Source: an uncultured Bacteroidia bacterium
GTDB lineage: Bacteria; Bacteroidota; Bacteroidia; Bacteroidales; ML635J-15
DNA: 64,000 nt
Direction of reading: 5' to 3'
Assembly: GCA_902776565.1 (NCBI GenBank)
Contig: CACYQN010000001.1
Span: 186,001-250,000 of the forward strand
The notes under the pieces were generated by a model. That model was not told the origin of the DNA and made no database searches. It was given only the letters and a program-made list of their open reading frames with translations. Both the position numbers and the translations under genes were made by a program. Of the stretch, positions 7,898 through 17,028 are shown one piece after another; position 1 is the first letter of the stretch, and every line of letters begins with the position of its first letter.

Positions 7898-10300
7898 TTA
7901 GAATAGGTTGGCGATGAGGTAGGTAACGTATGCCAGCACCCACGCGACCGCCGTGTTGTAGAATACCGAGAAGAATGCCCATTTTATCTTTCTGGTTTCG
8001 CTTGCGACCGCGCCAATTGTGGCTATGCAGGGGAAGAACAGCAACATAAATACCATCAGTGCCAATGCTGAGGCGGTTGTAAGGTCTCCAGATTTCTTGA
8101 TAGCTTCGCCAAGGTCGTCCTCTTCGCTGGCGTACAGCACGCCGAGCGTACTTACAACTATTTCCTTTGCAGGAATACTCGACAGCACAGCCACGCTTAT
8201 CTTCCAGTCGAAGCCCATTGGCGACATCACTGGGGCAACGAACTTGCCTATCATACCGAGACAGGAGTTTTCGTATTGTATTTCGTTGGCTTGGGCTTTT
8301 GTAATTTCTTCGGTCTGAGCAAGTTCTGTTTCAGAAATGTCAGTGTGTGGATAATAGCTTAATACCCAAATTATTACCGAAGCCAAAAGAATTACTGTTC
8401 CAATTTTCTTTATGTACTGGTAGCATTTTTCCCAGATATGTTTCAGCGTTGCACGCAAGGTAGGCCAGCGGTAGGGCGGGAGTTCCATTACAAATGGGGT
8501 TTCGTCCTGTTTGAAGGCCGTAAGTCGCAGAAGTTTTGCCGTAAGTACCGCCACGATTATGCCTAGCAGATAGAGGCAAATCATTACTGTTGCGGCGTAT
8601 TTCGGGAAGAATGCTCCTGCCAGAAGCAAATATATAGGCAGGCGTGCGCTGCACGACATAAACGGTACTACAAGTATGGTTATCAGACGGCTGCTCTTGC
8701 TTTCGATTGAGCGTGTCGCCATTATTGCCGGCACATTGCAACCAAAGCCCATAATCATTGGAATAAACGACTTGCCGTGAAGTCCCATTCCGTGCATCAT
8801 CTTGTCCATCAGGAAGGCGGCTCGCGACATGTAGCCCGAGTCTTCCATCAGCGATATGAACATATAGAGAAGTATGATGTTTGGTAAAAATTCGGCAACT
8901 GCGCCCACACCACCGATGATTCCATCGACAACCAGCGAACGCCAAGCACCTTCGGGAATAATTCCGTTGAATAAGTTTCCAAGTGCATCAAATCCAGCGG
9001 CAATCCAATCCTGCGGATATGCACCAAGCCAGAATGTTACGCTGAACATCAGCCACATAAGCAGTATGAACAACGGGAAACCAAGCCATTTGTTTACAAT
9101 CAGCTTGTCGAGCTTGCGGGTGCGCTTGTTGGCTTCCTTTTTGCCTTCGGTATAGGTTTCGTGCAGTGCGCCCGAGATGAAACCATACTTTGCATCGCTG
9201 ATGGCAGTTTCGGCATCAATCTCTAGTTGCTTGATGATTTTCTCCGACGAAATTTCAGCCTGTTTCTTCAGTTTTTCGTACGACTTACTGTCTTTCAGTA
9301 GATTGTGGACTTCCTTGTCGTTCTCAATCATCTTTATTGCCCAGTAGCGGGCTGGAAACTGCTGCGGAAAATCTTCGCTTTCGTGAAGAATGTCGGCGAG
9401 CTGTGAAATTTCGGGTTCGAGAACCGTACCATAATTAATATGTACATGGCGGGCAGACTTGTTTGCACCCTCGAACATTTCAATGATTGTGTCGAGCAGT
9501 TTGTCGAGACCTTTGCCCGTCTTTGCTACGGTTGGCACCATCGGGATACCAATCATAGAACCGAGTTTTTCGTAGTCGAGTTTTGCTCCTGTGGCATCGA
9601 GTTCGTCGTACATGTTGAGGGCAACAACAACACGCTGGCTTAGGTCGATTAGTTCGGTAGTGAGGTAAAGGTTTCGTTCGAGGTTTGAGGCTACGACGAC
9701 ATTTACAATCACATCGGGCATAGCTTCGAGCAGGTTACGACGGACAAAGACTTCTTCGGGCGAGTATGCCGACAGCGAGTAGGTTCCCGGTAGGTCGGTA
9801 ATGTTGAAATGATAGCCCTTGTAGTTGAAGTGCCCGGTCTTTACATCGACGGTTACGCCGCTGTAGTTGCCTACGTGTTCGTGTCCGCCCGACAGTGCGT
9901 TGAACAGCGAAGTCTTTCCGCTGTTTGGGTTGCCTACGAAGGCGATGTTTATGATGTTGCGCTGTGTGGTCTTGGTGCGTTTGTAGTTGCACGACAGACC
10001 GCACGAGTCGCAGTCGGTGCAGGCGAAGAAATTGGGAGCCTTAGCATCCTCGGCGGAGAGCATTGCGTTTGCTTCTTCTTCGGGAAGCACCTCGATTAGT
10101 TGGGCTTCGCTGCGACGCAAAAGCACGTCGTAGCCCATTATGGTGTATTTTATCGGGTCGTTGAGAGGTGCATCTATTACAGAAGTCACCTTGCGACCAC
10201 GCACAAATCCCATCTCCATTATCCTTTTCCTGAATCCGCCGTGTCCAGAAACCTTGACGATTACGGCCGATTCTCCATTGTGCAGTTCCGATAGTTTCAT
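7898..10300 (-). CDS. feoB: Fused FeoA-FeoB ferrous iron transporter
   Basis: This 800-residue protein imports Fe(II) across the inner membrane. Residues 1-75 are a FeoA (SH3-like) domain. Residues 118-280 are the FeoB G domain, with G1 GNPNSGKT at 123-130, G3 DLPG at 169-172 and an N-M-Y-D G4. The rest is the polytopic membrane domain with the Gate motifs (for example M-G-F-G-C-N-V-P-A-I-M-A-T-R). Fusion of FeoA to FeoB is common in Bacteroidota. Between the two domains lies a Cys-rich segment with Cys at 94, 97, 100 and 104 (C-x2-C-x2-C-x3-C), which could bind metal. The gene stands alone with its own promoter. No Fur box was recognised. Confidence 0.96.
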   Translation of the reverse strand: MKLSELHNGESAVIVKVSGHGGFRKRIMEMGFVRGRKVTSVIDAPLNDPIKYTIMGYDVLLRRSEAQLIEVLPEEEANAMLSAEDAKAPNFFACTDCDSCGLSCNYKRTKTTQRNIINIAFVGNPNSGKTSLFNALSGGHEHVGNYSGVTVDVKTGHFNYKGYHFNITDLPGTYSLSAYSPEEVFVRRNLLEAMPDVIVNVVVASNLERNLYLTTELIDLSQRVVVALNMYDELDATGAKLDYEKLGSMIGIPMVPTVAKTGKGLDKLLDTIIEMFEGANKSARHVHINYGTVLEPEISQLADILHESEDFPQQFPARYWAIKMIENDKEVHNLLKDSKSYEKLKKQAEISSEKIIKQLEIDAETAISDAKYGFISGALHETYTEGKKEANKRTRKLDKLIVNKWLGFPLFILLMWLMFSVTFWLGAYPQDWIAAGFDALGNLFNGIIPEGAWRSLVVDGIIGGVGAVAEFLPNIILLYMFISLMEDSGYMSRAAFLMDKMMHGMGLHGKSFIPMIMGFGCNVPAIMATRSIESKSSRLITILVVPFMSCSARLPIYLLLAGAFFPKYAATVMICLYLLGIIVAVLTAKLLRLTAFKQDETPFVMELPPYRWPTLRATLKHIWEKCYQYIKKIGTVILLASVIIWVLSYYPHTDISETELAQTEEITKAQANEIQYENSCLGMIGKFVAPVMSPMGFDWKISVAVLSSIPAKEIVVSTLGVLYASEEDDLGEAIKKSGDLTTASALALMVFMLLFFPCIATIGAVASETRKIKWAFFSVFYNTAVAWVLAYVTYLIANLF

Positions 10301-10320
10301 TCCAATTCCAATTTACGCTG

Positions 10321-10352
10321 CAAAAGTATTGTGGAAAAATAATGTGTGCAAT
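10321..10352 (-). promoter_or_regulatory. Promoter for feoAB
   Basis: On the minus strand the sequence reads ATTG, 20 bases, TACTTTTG (plus-strand 10349-10352 and 10321-10328). It fits the Bacteroidota pattern TTTG-N19-TAnnTTTG with one mismatch in the upstream box, and lies about 20 bases from the feoAB ATG. Confidence 0.6.
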
Positions 10353-10410
10353 CACTATTTGTTGGGATTTTTTGGGGGGCTCAAAGGCTAACAGGCTCGA
10401 AGGCGAACAG

Positions 10411-10615
10411 CCAATTTCAAACAACGTCAAACGATTTCAAACAATTTCAAACCACACCAAATACAGGAGACTTAAATTCTTGATTTTTATGTACAATCGT
10501 GCCATGGCGCGATTCTACAATCATTAAACAACATCAAACCACCTCAAACCACCTCAAACAACTTCAAACAACATCAAACAACATCAAACAACGTCAGACA
10601 ACATCAACCCCAAAA
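10411..10615. repeat. 10-base-period CAAAC repeats around a 30-bp palindrome
   Basis: Two blocks, about 10415-10458 and 10521-10610, are degenerate tandem copies of a 10-mer of the form WTCAAACAAC. The 10-base period places the AAA runs on one face of the helix, which can bend DNA. The blocks flank a palindrome at 10490-10519. The same order (TTAAATTCTT, palindrome, CAAAC 10-mers) recurs at 18800-18900, so the whole is a composite dispersed repeat. No gene is supported here. The region from 10616 to 10780 adds a short AAGACTGCAAGACCG repeat and four copies of ATCGTAAAT. Confidence 0.8.
10490..10519. repeat. 30-bp TGTA...TACA palindrome, copy 1
   Basis: A near-perfect 30-base palindrome centred on CCATGG (10502-10507) runs from TGTACAATCG to CGATTCTACA. 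Twenty-nine of its 30 bases are the same at 18819-18848. Confidence 0.85.
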
Positions 10616-10806
10616 GGCTAACAGACGAGAAGTCGAAAGGGTTGGCGGAAGACCAGTCGGTCCGTCGGTAAGACTGCAAGACCGCAAGACCGAGAGACTG
10701 CAAAAACATCTAAAATCGTAAATCTCTTTGCATCTTGTCAGCCAAATCGTAAATCTAAAATCGTAAATCGTAAATAAAGTTGTATTTTTGCGCCAAATTT
10801 ATTTTT

Positions 10807-12477
10807 ATGTCAACATTCGAAGATTTTGGACTAAACGAAAAATTATTGGCCGCAATAAAAAAGCGCGGTTTCGAGAATCCAACACCCATACAAGAAAAAG
10901 TTATACCGCAGTTGCTGTCGTCCGAGAAGGATATTATAGGACTGGCGCAGACCGGTACAGGAAAGACCGCTGCTTTTGGTCTTCCGATAATTGAGCGCAT
11001 CGATGCAAATTTAAACCAGACGCAGGCTATTATCCTTTCGCCAACGCGCGAACTTTGCGTTCAGATTGCCAAGGACTTGATTTCGTTTGCCGAATTTATG
11101 CCCGAAGTGAAGATTGTTGCCGTGTATGGAGGCGCTTCAATCGAACCGCAGATAAAGTCGCTGAAGGCTGGTGCGCACATTGTTGTGGGAACGCCAGGTC
11201 GTGTTATGGATTTGATTGAACGCAAAGCCCTGAAAATAGGCAAGATAAAGACATTGGTTCTCGACGAGGCCGACGAAATGCTCGATATGGGCTTCAAGGA
11301 GGATTTGGACAATATCCTGTCGTCAACGCCCGACTTCAAGCAGACGCTTCTTTTTTCGGCAACTATGCCGGATGACATTCGTCGTATTGCCGAGGACTAT
11401 ATGATGCAGCCAATGGAAATTTCGGTTGGAAAGAAAAATTCCGGTGCCGAAAATGTTGACCATGTCTATTATCTCGTCAGTGCCAAGAACCGCTATCTTG
11501 CCTTGAAACGCATAGTTGACATAAATCCTAACATCTACGGAATTGTTTTCTGCCGTACGCGCAAGGAGACTCAGGAAGTTGCCGACAAACTTATTCAGGA
11601 CGGTTACAATGCCGACTCGTTGCATGGAGACTTGTCGCAGGCACAGCGCGATATGGTGATGGCGAAGTTCCGCTCGAAACACTTGCAGGTGCTTGTGGCT
11701 ACCGATGTGGCAGCCCGAGGAATCGATGTCAACGACCTCACGCATATCATCAACTACAACCTTCCCGACGAGCGCGAAACCTATATCCACCGCAGTGGTC
11801 GTACAGGTCGTGCTGGCAAACGTGGAATGTGCGTGACAATAGTCCACACTCGTGAGGAACACAAAATTCGTGAAATCGAAAAGTTGCTCAAGAAGGAGAT
11901 TGTCCGCAAGAAGATTCCCGATGGCAAGGAAATCTGCATGATTCAGCTTATGTCGATGATTGACAAGGTTATGGCTATTGAAACAATAGATGGTCAGATA
12001 AAGGAATTCCTTCCTGCCATAATGCTCCGTCTTCAGTCGCTCGACCGCGAGGAACTAATCAAGAGGTTTGTCTCCACCGAGTTTAACCGCTTCCTTAATT
12101 ATTATAAAGGTGCTGCTGACATCAACATCTACGACAAGGATAAGAAGGGTAAAGGTCGCAAGCAGGATGAGAAGAAAGGCGGCAAGCAACGCAGTTCTGA
12201 TGACCGATTCGACAAGCGTAGCCGCAAGATGAAATACACAAAATTCTTCATAACGGTAGGGGAGAAGGACGGTCTTACAAAGATGAAACTGATGGATGTC
12301 ATCAATTCGAGCGATTTGCTAGCAGGTGCTGAAGTCGGGAAGATTGAGATTCTCACAGGACATACTTTCTTCGAGGTGGATTCTGATTTGCAGGAAAAGG
12401 TCATCAGGGTTTTCAAGAACCGCAGGTTTATGGGCAAAAGGCTTAAGATAGAGGTAAAGTCTGGAAAGGGTAAATAA
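10807..12477 (+). CDS. DEAD-box RNA helicase with DbpA-type RNA-binding domain
   Basis: This is a 556-residue ATP-dependent RNA helicase. The Q motif ends in P-T-P-I-Q near residue 27, Walker A is A-Q-T-G-T-G-K-T at 47-54, the DEAD box is V-L-D-E-A-D-E-M-L, SAT is in F-S-A-T-M, and the C-terminal core has H-R-S-G-R-T-G-R-A-G. A basic Lys/Gly-rich linker follows. The last 80 residues, from K-Y-T-K-F-F-I-T-V-G, look like the DbpA or DeaD RNA-binding domain. Such helicases act in ribosome assembly or RNA decay and cold adaptation. The ATG at 10807 is chosen over an upstream TTG because it starts the family-typical M-S-T-F-E-D-F-G-L. A -7 box TATTTTTG lies at 10783-10790, 17 bases before the ATG. 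Confidence 0.93.
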   Translation: MSTFEDFGLNEKLLAAIKKRGFENPTPIQEKVIPQLLSSEKDIIGLAQTGTGKTAAFGLPIIERIDANLNQTQAIILSPTRELCVQIAKDLISFAEFMPEVKIVAVYGGASIEPQIKSLKAGAHIVVGTPGRVMDLIERKALKIGKIKTLVLDEADEMLDMGFKEDLDNILSSTPDFKQTLLFSATMPDDIRRIAEDYMMQPMEISVGKKNSGAENVDHVYYLVSAKNRYLALKRIVDINPNIYGIVFCRTRKETQEVADKLIQDGYNADSLHGDLSQAQRDMVMAKFRSKHLQVLVATDVAARGIDVNDLTHIINYNLPDERETYIHRSGRTGRAGKRGMCVTIVHTREEHKIREIEKLLKKEIVRKKIPDGKEICMIQLMSMIDKVMAIETIDGQIKEFLPAIMLRLQSLDREELIKRFVSTEFNRFLNYYKGAADINIYDKDKKGKGRKQDEKKGGKQRSSDDRFDKRSRKMKYTKFFITVGEKDGLTKMKLMDVINSSDLLAGAEVGKIEILTGHTFFEVDSDLQEKVIRVFKNRRFMGKRLKIEVKSGKGK

Positions 12478-12494
12478 TATTCACATATAACAAA

Positions 12495-12519
12495 AAAGGC
12501 TCGGATTTCCGAGCCTTTT
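12495..12519. terminator. Bidirectional intrinsic terminator
   Basis: AAAAGGCTCGG and CCGAGCCTTTT form a strong stem with a short AATT-type loop, flanked by A-run and T-run. It lies between the convergent helicase and lipoprotein genes and can serve both. Confidence 0.88.
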
Positions 12520-12537
12520 CTATATCATCAGTAGTGT

Positions 12538-13329
12538 TTATTCTCTTGGTTTCAATACGATGGTTTCTTCTCCAGTTTCCTGATAATTGGATTCGCTGGT
12601 AGCATTTTGTGCGCTAAGATGGAATCTGTTTATCTTCTGGTAGAGTTTTACTTCCTTGTTTTTTAGTTCAATCAAGTCATATACGATACTCATTTCACCT
12701 TTAGCATATCTGTCGCTTGATACGTTGGTGCTGATTGTACGTGGTACTGCTGCACCACCTTCGTCATCGTCACTTGATACTATTTCAGACAATTTTGTAG
12801 TAATCTTTTGTTCTTCAATTATGAAAGCAATTCTTTCCTTGTTCTTGTATTCGTTGTCGATGCCAGTAAGGAATTCCCACTCACCTGACATTTCTTCGGT
12901 GACCTCGGTTCTGTGAACAACAGATACATCATCATCTTCACCAGACTGGTCTTCGTCAAATTCGTACTTATATACCATCTTGGCAACTCCATTCTTGTCG
13001 AAAGAGAATGTGTATGAACCTTCGTTCTGTCCTGGGTCCTTGACTATTTTGCCAGGCAGGGTTCTTGTACTATCAGAATTTAAAATAGTTATAACTTGTT
13101 TCCAAGAGTCGCCTTCTACTGTCGTTACAGTTTTGGTGCTGATGTTATTTTCTTTTCTATTTATTTCAGAATTGAGACTAGACACAGTCCAAGTTCCACA
13201 AAGTCTAGCTTTTCTGCTTCTGAAAGTGAGCCATGGGTCTTCTGGGCCCTTTTTACATCCTGAAAATACTATCGGAAGTGCCAACATTATAATGGCAACT
13301 GCATAACCTAATAATTTCTTTGTATTCAT
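12538..13329 (-). CDS. Lipoprotein of unknown function
   Basis: This 263-residue protein starts with a lipoprotein signal peptide and lipobox F-S-G-C at about residues 21-24, followed by K-K-G-P-E-D-P, and is expected to be exported and acylated. The body has a lipocalin-like opening, L-C-G-T-W-T-V-S-S-L, and several Thr/Val-rich strands with acidic loops (E-D-D-D, S-S-D-D-D-E). This is the look of the small beta-rich lipoproteins common in Bacteroidales. No catalytic motif is recognised. It is a single-gene unit with its own promoter and shares a bidirectional terminator with the helicase gene. Confidence 0.75.
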   Translation of the reverse strand: MNTKKLLGYAVAIIMLALPIVFSGCKKGPEDPWLTFRSRKARLCGTWTVSSLNSEINRKENNISTKTVTTVEGDSWKQVITILNSDSTRTLPGKIVKDPGQNEGSYTFSFDKNGVAKMVYKYEFDEDQSGEDDDVSVVHRTEVTEEMSGEWEFLTGIDNEYKNKERIAFIIEEQKITTKLSEIVSSDDDEGGAAVPRTISTNVSSDRYAKGEMSIVYDLIELKNKEVKLYQKINRFHLSAQNATSESNYQETGEETIVLKPRE

Positions 13330-13357
13330 ACTTTTTAACTTCTAATGATACAGACGG

Positions 13358-13388
13358 CAAAGTAAACACAAATATTTTTATCAACAAA
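13358..13388 (-). promoter_or_regulatory. Promoter for the 12538-13329 lipoprotein gene
   Basis: The minus strand reads TTTG, 19 bases, TTACTTTG (plus-strand 13385-13388 and 13358-13365). The spacing is ideal for the Bacteroidota housekeeping sigma factor and there is one mismatch in the -7 box. The start codon is 29 bases downstream. Confidence 0.65.
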
Positions 13389-13497
13389 ATTTTTTTGTTC
13401 TTTTTTTATTGCAAAAAATAATAATCGTTTTGTTTTCCCGTTAATAGGGCTATTTGAAAAAATAACATTACCTTTGTAACCAATAAAATATATAGCT

Positions 13498-13953
13498 ATG
13501 ATTATTGATACTAAGGAGATTTCGTCGCGGATTAAGCTCGGTTCCATGCTTGTTGTGCTGGTGCTTGTTGCTGTCGTTGTACTTGACCTTATTTTTAGAT
13601 GGGTGCCAAATTTCATATTGGTATATGTGTGCATCGGGCTGTTTGTAGTTTTCGAGGCATACCTGTTAATGAAGAAGTTCAATTATATTTATTACAATTC
13701 TGATGGTTTCAAGATAATACTGAAATACACGTCTTTGGGAATGTTTTCTGCAGGAAACTATAAGCTTGAGATCCCAAAGAAGGATTTTGTGCGGATAGAA
13801 ATTGAAAAGTCAATCGCAGGAATGCGCAAGATGGTCGTAATATATGTGAGGACACCCAATGGCATAGCCAAGTTCAAGCCAATCAGCATTTCTGTGCTGT
13901 CGGATAAGGAACTTGAGGATATGATGTCAGACCTTGAATCGATAAAAAGATAG
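13498..13953 (+). CDS. Small membrane protein of unknown function
   Basis: This 151-residue protein has two transmembrane helices, at about residues 16-34 and 38-57, followed by a soluble domain with the strand pattern of a bacterial PH-like fold (K-F-N-Y-I-Y-Y-N-S-D-G-F-K-I-I-L-K-Y). The stop is two bases before the dprA start, so the two are co-transcribed. A perfect -7 box TACCTTTG lies at 13469-13476. No family name is certain. It could be a membrane scaffold, and its pairing with dprA may be only positional. Confidence 0.75.
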   Translation: MIIDTKEISSRIKLGSMLVVLVLVAVVVLDLIFRWVPNFILVYVCIGLFVVFEAYLLMKKFNYIYYNSDGFKIILKYTSLGMFSAGNYKLEIPKKDFVRIEIEKSIAGMRKMVVIYVRTPNGIAKFKPISISVLSDKELEDMMSDLESIKR

Positions 13954-13955
13954 TT

Positions 13956-15074
13956 ATGCTCGACGACGACAGGCTTTACGACGTCGCCGTTACGTTCGTT
14001 CCGGGTATTGGCGACATCAACGCCAAGAAACTTATTTCATATTTTAGTTCAGCCAAGGCTCTGTTTTCTGCTTCGTTCAAGGATTTGAAGTCGGTGCAGG
14101 GAATCGGCGAAGTTGTTGCCTCCCGTTTGTATTCAAATTTCGATTCGGCGTTGAAGTCGGCCGAAAGCGAGCTGGAGTACATTTATGCCAACGACATAGG
14201 TTTCGTAACTTTGACCGATGATACTTATCCGGAACGTTTGCGCGAGTGCGCCGATTCACCCTCTATATTATATTATAAAGGTATGCCCGATTTTGCTGGC
14301 AAGCATATCGTAAGCATTGTAGGTACTCGCAATGCCACAAAGTATGGAGTGGAGTTCTGCAATACATTCGTTTCGGAATTGGCTAAGAAATATCCGGATG
14401 CGGTGATTGTCAGTGGATTGGCTTATGGCGTTGATGTCACTGCCCACAAAGCCGCTCTCGAAAATAACCTTGCAACCTGGGCAGTGCTCGGTCATAGCCT
14501 CGAAACGATTTACCCGTCGGTGCATAAGAAAGTTGCCGACAGGATGCTTGAGAGCAACGGAGCGTTGATTTCCGACTTTCCGCACGGAACAAAGATTGAC
14601 CCGTCGAACTTCGTCAAGCGCAACAGGATTGTCGCGGGATTGTGCGATGCCTTGCTCGTGGTGGAGTCGGGCGAAAAGGGTGGCTCGATAATTACAGCCA
14701 ACATTGCCAACAACTACAACAAGGATGTGTTCGCCTTGCCGGGAAACATTACTTCTACTTATAGCCGTGGTTGCAACAAGCTCATTAAGACCAACAGGGC
14801 AAATCTCTGCGAGTCGTTCGACGACTTTGAGTACATAATGAACTGGACGCCGAAGAAAGAAGTGTCGATGCCGAAGCTCGAACTGAAGTTCGACTTTACC
14901 GCCGACGAGAAAAAGGTTGCGGATGTGCTGGCAAAGTACGAGTTTCTTGACATTGACAACCTGCGCCGTCAGACCGAAATGACACCCAACGAGTTGAGCC
15001 TCATTCTGCTTCAACTTGAAATGAAGGGCGCGATAGTATCGTTGCCTGGTAAGATATTTTCGCTAAAACGTTGA
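13956..15074 (+). CDS. dprA: DNA processing protein DprA
   Basis: DprA loads RecA on incoming single-stranded DNA during natural transformation. This 372-residue protein has an N-terminal helix-hairpin-helix/SAM-like region (V-Q-G-I-G-E-V-V). The Rossmann core has V-G-T-R-N-A-T-K-Y-G, V-S-G-L-A-Y-G-V-D near residue 150, and G-S-I-I-T-A-N-I-A-N. A C-terminal winged-helix (DML1-like) domain of about 60 residues follows. The tatD start lies just after its stop. No other competence genes (comEC, comM) are in the window, so ability to transform cannot be judged. The length is normal. Confidence 0.95.
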   Translation: MLDDDRLYDVAVTFVPGIGDINAKKLISYFSSAKALFSASFKDLKSVQGIGEVVASRLYSNFDSALKSAESELEYIYANDIGFVTLTDDTYPERLRECADSPSILYYKGMPDFAGKHIVSIVGTRNATKYGVEFCNTFVSELAKKYPDAVIVSGLAYGVDVTAHKAALENNLATWAVLGHSLETIYPSVHKKVADRMLESNGALISDFPHGTKIDPSNFVKRNRIVAGLCDALLVVESGEKGGSIITANIANNYNKDVFALPGNITSTYSRGCNKLIKTNRANLCESFDDFEYIMNWTPKKEVSMPKLELKFDFTADEKKVADVLAKYEFLDIDNLRRQTEMTPNELSLILLQLEMKGAIVSLPGKIFSLKR

Positions 15075-15079
15075 CCAAT

Positions 15080-15859
15080 ATGCTGATAGATACCCATTCG
15101 CATATTTATTCAGAAGAATTTGATGCCGACAGGACAGAAACTGTTGCTCGTGCGAAGTCTGCTGGTGTTGGAAAAATTGTTCTTCCGAACATTGATTGCT
15201 CATCGTTGGAACGGCTTTCTTCGTTGGCGAAAACCGATGAAAACTATTTTTATGTTGCAAACGGCTTGCATCCTACTTCGGTAAATGCCGACTGCAAGAA
15301 GGAACTTGATGTAATTTTTTCGGAAGCTACTTTCGGAATGTTGCCAAATGTCGTTGCGATAGGAGAAATCGGCATGGACTTGTACTGGGACGATACTTTT
15401 GTGAATGAGCAGAAGTATGTCTTTGATTTTCAGCTGGCGTATGCAAAGGAGCACGACTTGCCTGTGATAATTCATTGTCGAAATGCATTTAAGCAGATAA
15501 TGGATGTTATGGTGGGGCACAGGTCTTCGGGGCTGATTGGCGTTTTCCATTGTTTTTCGGAAGATTACGAATCGGCACGGCAAGTTTTGGATATGGGATA
15601 TTATATAGGTATAGGCGGAGTGCTGACGTATAAGAAGTCGGTTTTGCCCGATGTGGTATCAAAGGTACCGCTGTCTAATATTGTTTTGGAGACCGATTCC
15701 CCGTATCTTGCACCTGTTCCGCATCGTGGAAAGCGCAACGAGTCGGCTTTTGTCGCTTGTGTAGCCGAAAAAATGTCGCAAGTTTTGGACTGCAGTTACG
15801 ATGATGTGTGCGAAATAACATCGGATAATGCAAGAAAACTTTTCAAAATAGTCAAGTAG
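15080..15859 (+). CDS. tatD: TatD-family metal-dependent DNase
   Basis: This 259-residue TIM-barrel hydrolase shows all the family metal ligands: D-T-H-S-H at residues 4-8, I-G-E-I-G-M-D (Glu), I-I-H-C-R, F-H-C-F-S, and E-T-D-S-P-Y-L-A-P. TatD proteins are 3'-5' exonucleases acting on DNA or RNA and on oxidised ends. An in-frame TTG at 15071 overlaps the dprA stop, but the ATG at 15080 gives the standard family start M-L-I-D-T-H. It is the last gene of a three-gene unit with the small membrane protein and dprA. Confidence 0.93.
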   Translation: MLIDTHSHIYSEEFDADRTETVARAKSAGVGKIVLPNIDCSSLERLSSLAKTDENYFYVANGLHPTSVNADCKKELDVIFSEATFGMLPNVVAIGEIGMDLYWDDTFVNEQKYVFDFQLAYAKEHDLPVIIHCRNAFKQIMDVMVGHRSSGLIGVFHCFSEDYESARQVLDMGYYIGIGGVLTYKKSVLPDVVSKVPLSNIVLETDSPYLAPVPHRGKRNESAFVACVAEKMSQVLDCSYDDVCEITSDNARKLFKIVK

Positions 15860-15875
15860 TATATATTTGTTTGTC

Positions 15876-15897
15876 AGTTTATTGCGATAAACTTTTG
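15876..15897 (+). terminator. Weak hairpin after tatD
   Basis: AGTTTAT (15876-15882) and ATAAACT (15887-15893) form a 7-bp stem with a TGCG loop followed by TTT. It is A+T-rich and of modest strength. Confidence 0.45.
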
Positions 15898-15990
15898 TGA
15901 TTTCTTGCAAGTGGCGCGAAAAAAAATCGTTAAAAATTTTTATTTCACTCAAATAATTCTTTACTTTGCAAGTCCTTTTTTGGACACACT

Positions 15991-16083
15991 GGAGAGATGG
16001 CCGAGCGGTTGAAGGCGCACGCCTGGAAAGTGTGTATGCGGCGTGAAGCCGTATCGTGGGTTCGAATCCCACTCTCTCCGCCA
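15991..16083 (+). tRNA. tRNA-Ser (anticodon GGA)
   Basis: Acceptor strands GGAGAGA (15991-15997) and TCTCTCC (16073-16079) pair fully, with discriminator G at 16080 and an encoded CCA at 16081-16083. The anticodon stem CACGC/GTGTG encloses loop CTGGAAA with anticodon GGA at 16025-16027, reading UCC and UCU. A long variable arm (stem around GCGGC...GCCG) and the TTCGAATCC T-loop region are typical of serine tRNA. A weak -7-like TTACTTTG lies about 25 bases upstream. Confidence 0.97.
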
Positions 16084-16189
16084 GATTAGGTAAATGATTG
16101 ATTATTGGATAGTTGAATTTTAAAATTTTGAATTAACATAAATTAGTATAACAAAGAAAATTAGAATTAATTAAAAACAAATTTAAGTC

Positions 16190-17002
16190 ATGAAAAAGTT
16201 AATCTCGTTACTTACATTAGCAGGTTTGCTTACATTCGCAACCGCTACATTTGCGCAAGACGAAAAGACAGAAGAACAGGCAGCTCCAGCACAGACCGAA
16301 GCTGTTGCACAGGATGAACCTATGGCAGCTGACGAAGCAGTTCCTGAAGCAACTGAAGAAAAGCCATTCCATCAGCAGTTGAAGATAAAGATTATCGAAG
16401 GTGGTCCTATATTCATGGGCTTCTTGCTCGTAGCTTTGATTCTCGGTTTGGCTATCGCTTTCGAAAGAATCATCTACTTGAACCTTGCTACTGTAAATAC
16501 AAAGAAGTTATTGACTAAGATAGAAAACGCTTTGAACGAAGGCGGTGTTGACGCAGCTATGGACGTTTGCCGCAACACTCGTGGACCAGTTGCAAGCATC
16601 TTCTATCAGGGACTTTCAAGATATCCGGAAGGAATCGACATGGTTGAAAAGTCGGTAGTTTCCTATGGTTCTGTTCAGATGGGCCAGATGGAAAAGGGCT
16701 TGACCTGGATTTCGTTGTTCATCGCTCTTCTTCCTATGTTGGGATTCATGGGTACGGTTATCGGTATGATTGGCGCATTCGATGCTATCGAAGCTGCCGG
16801 TGATATCAACCCTGCAGTTGTTGCTGGTGGTATCAAGGTCGCTCTTATCACAACCGTAGGCGGTTTGATTGGTGCTATGATTCTTCAGGTGTTCTACAAC
16901 TATATTCTTGGTAAGATTGATTCATTGGTAAACACAATGGAAGATGCTTCGATTTCACTCGTTGACATCCTTGTTGATTACGAAAGAAAGTCTAACAACT
17001 AA
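16190..17002 (+). CDS. exbB: MotA/TolQ/ExbB proton channel family protein
   Basis: This 270-residue protein has a signal peptide ending near A-T-F-A-Q, an acidic Glu/Ala/Pro-rich periplasmic stretch, and the three transmembrane helices of ExbB/TolQ. The characteristic helix pair has L-L-P-M-L-G-F-M-G-T-V-I-G-M-I-G-A-F and V-A-L-I-T-T-V-G-G-L-I-G-A. ExbB with ExbD forms the proton channel that energises TonB-dependent outer-membrane transport. It heads a four-gene cluster (ExbB, a membrane protein, two ExbD). No tonB is next to it. The cleavable N-terminal extension is common in Bacteroidota members. Confidence 0.93.
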   Translation: MKKLISLLTLAGLLTFATATFAQDEKTEEQAAPAQTEAVAQDEPMAADEAVPEATEEKPFHQQLKIKIIEGGPIFMGFLLVALILGLAIAFERIIYLNLATVNTKKLLTKIENALNEGGVDAAMDVCRNTRGPVASIFYQGLSRYPEGIDMVEKSVVSYGSVQMGQMEKGLTWISLFIALLPMLGFMGTVIGMIGAFDAIEAAGDINPAVVAGGIKVALITTVGGLIGAMILQVFYNYILGKIDSLVNTMEDASISLVDILVDYERKSNN

Positions 17003-17028
17003 TTTATTGACAATAAAAACTTACAGAG

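Noticed and set aside
10411..10615. CRISPR array (regular short repeats)
   Set aside because: The period is 10 bases with no unique spacers, and no cas genes are present.
14268..15014. 248-codon minus-strand open frame inside dprA
   Set aside because: It lies fully antisense to a conserved DprA gene, and the translated product has the odd composition of a shadow frame.
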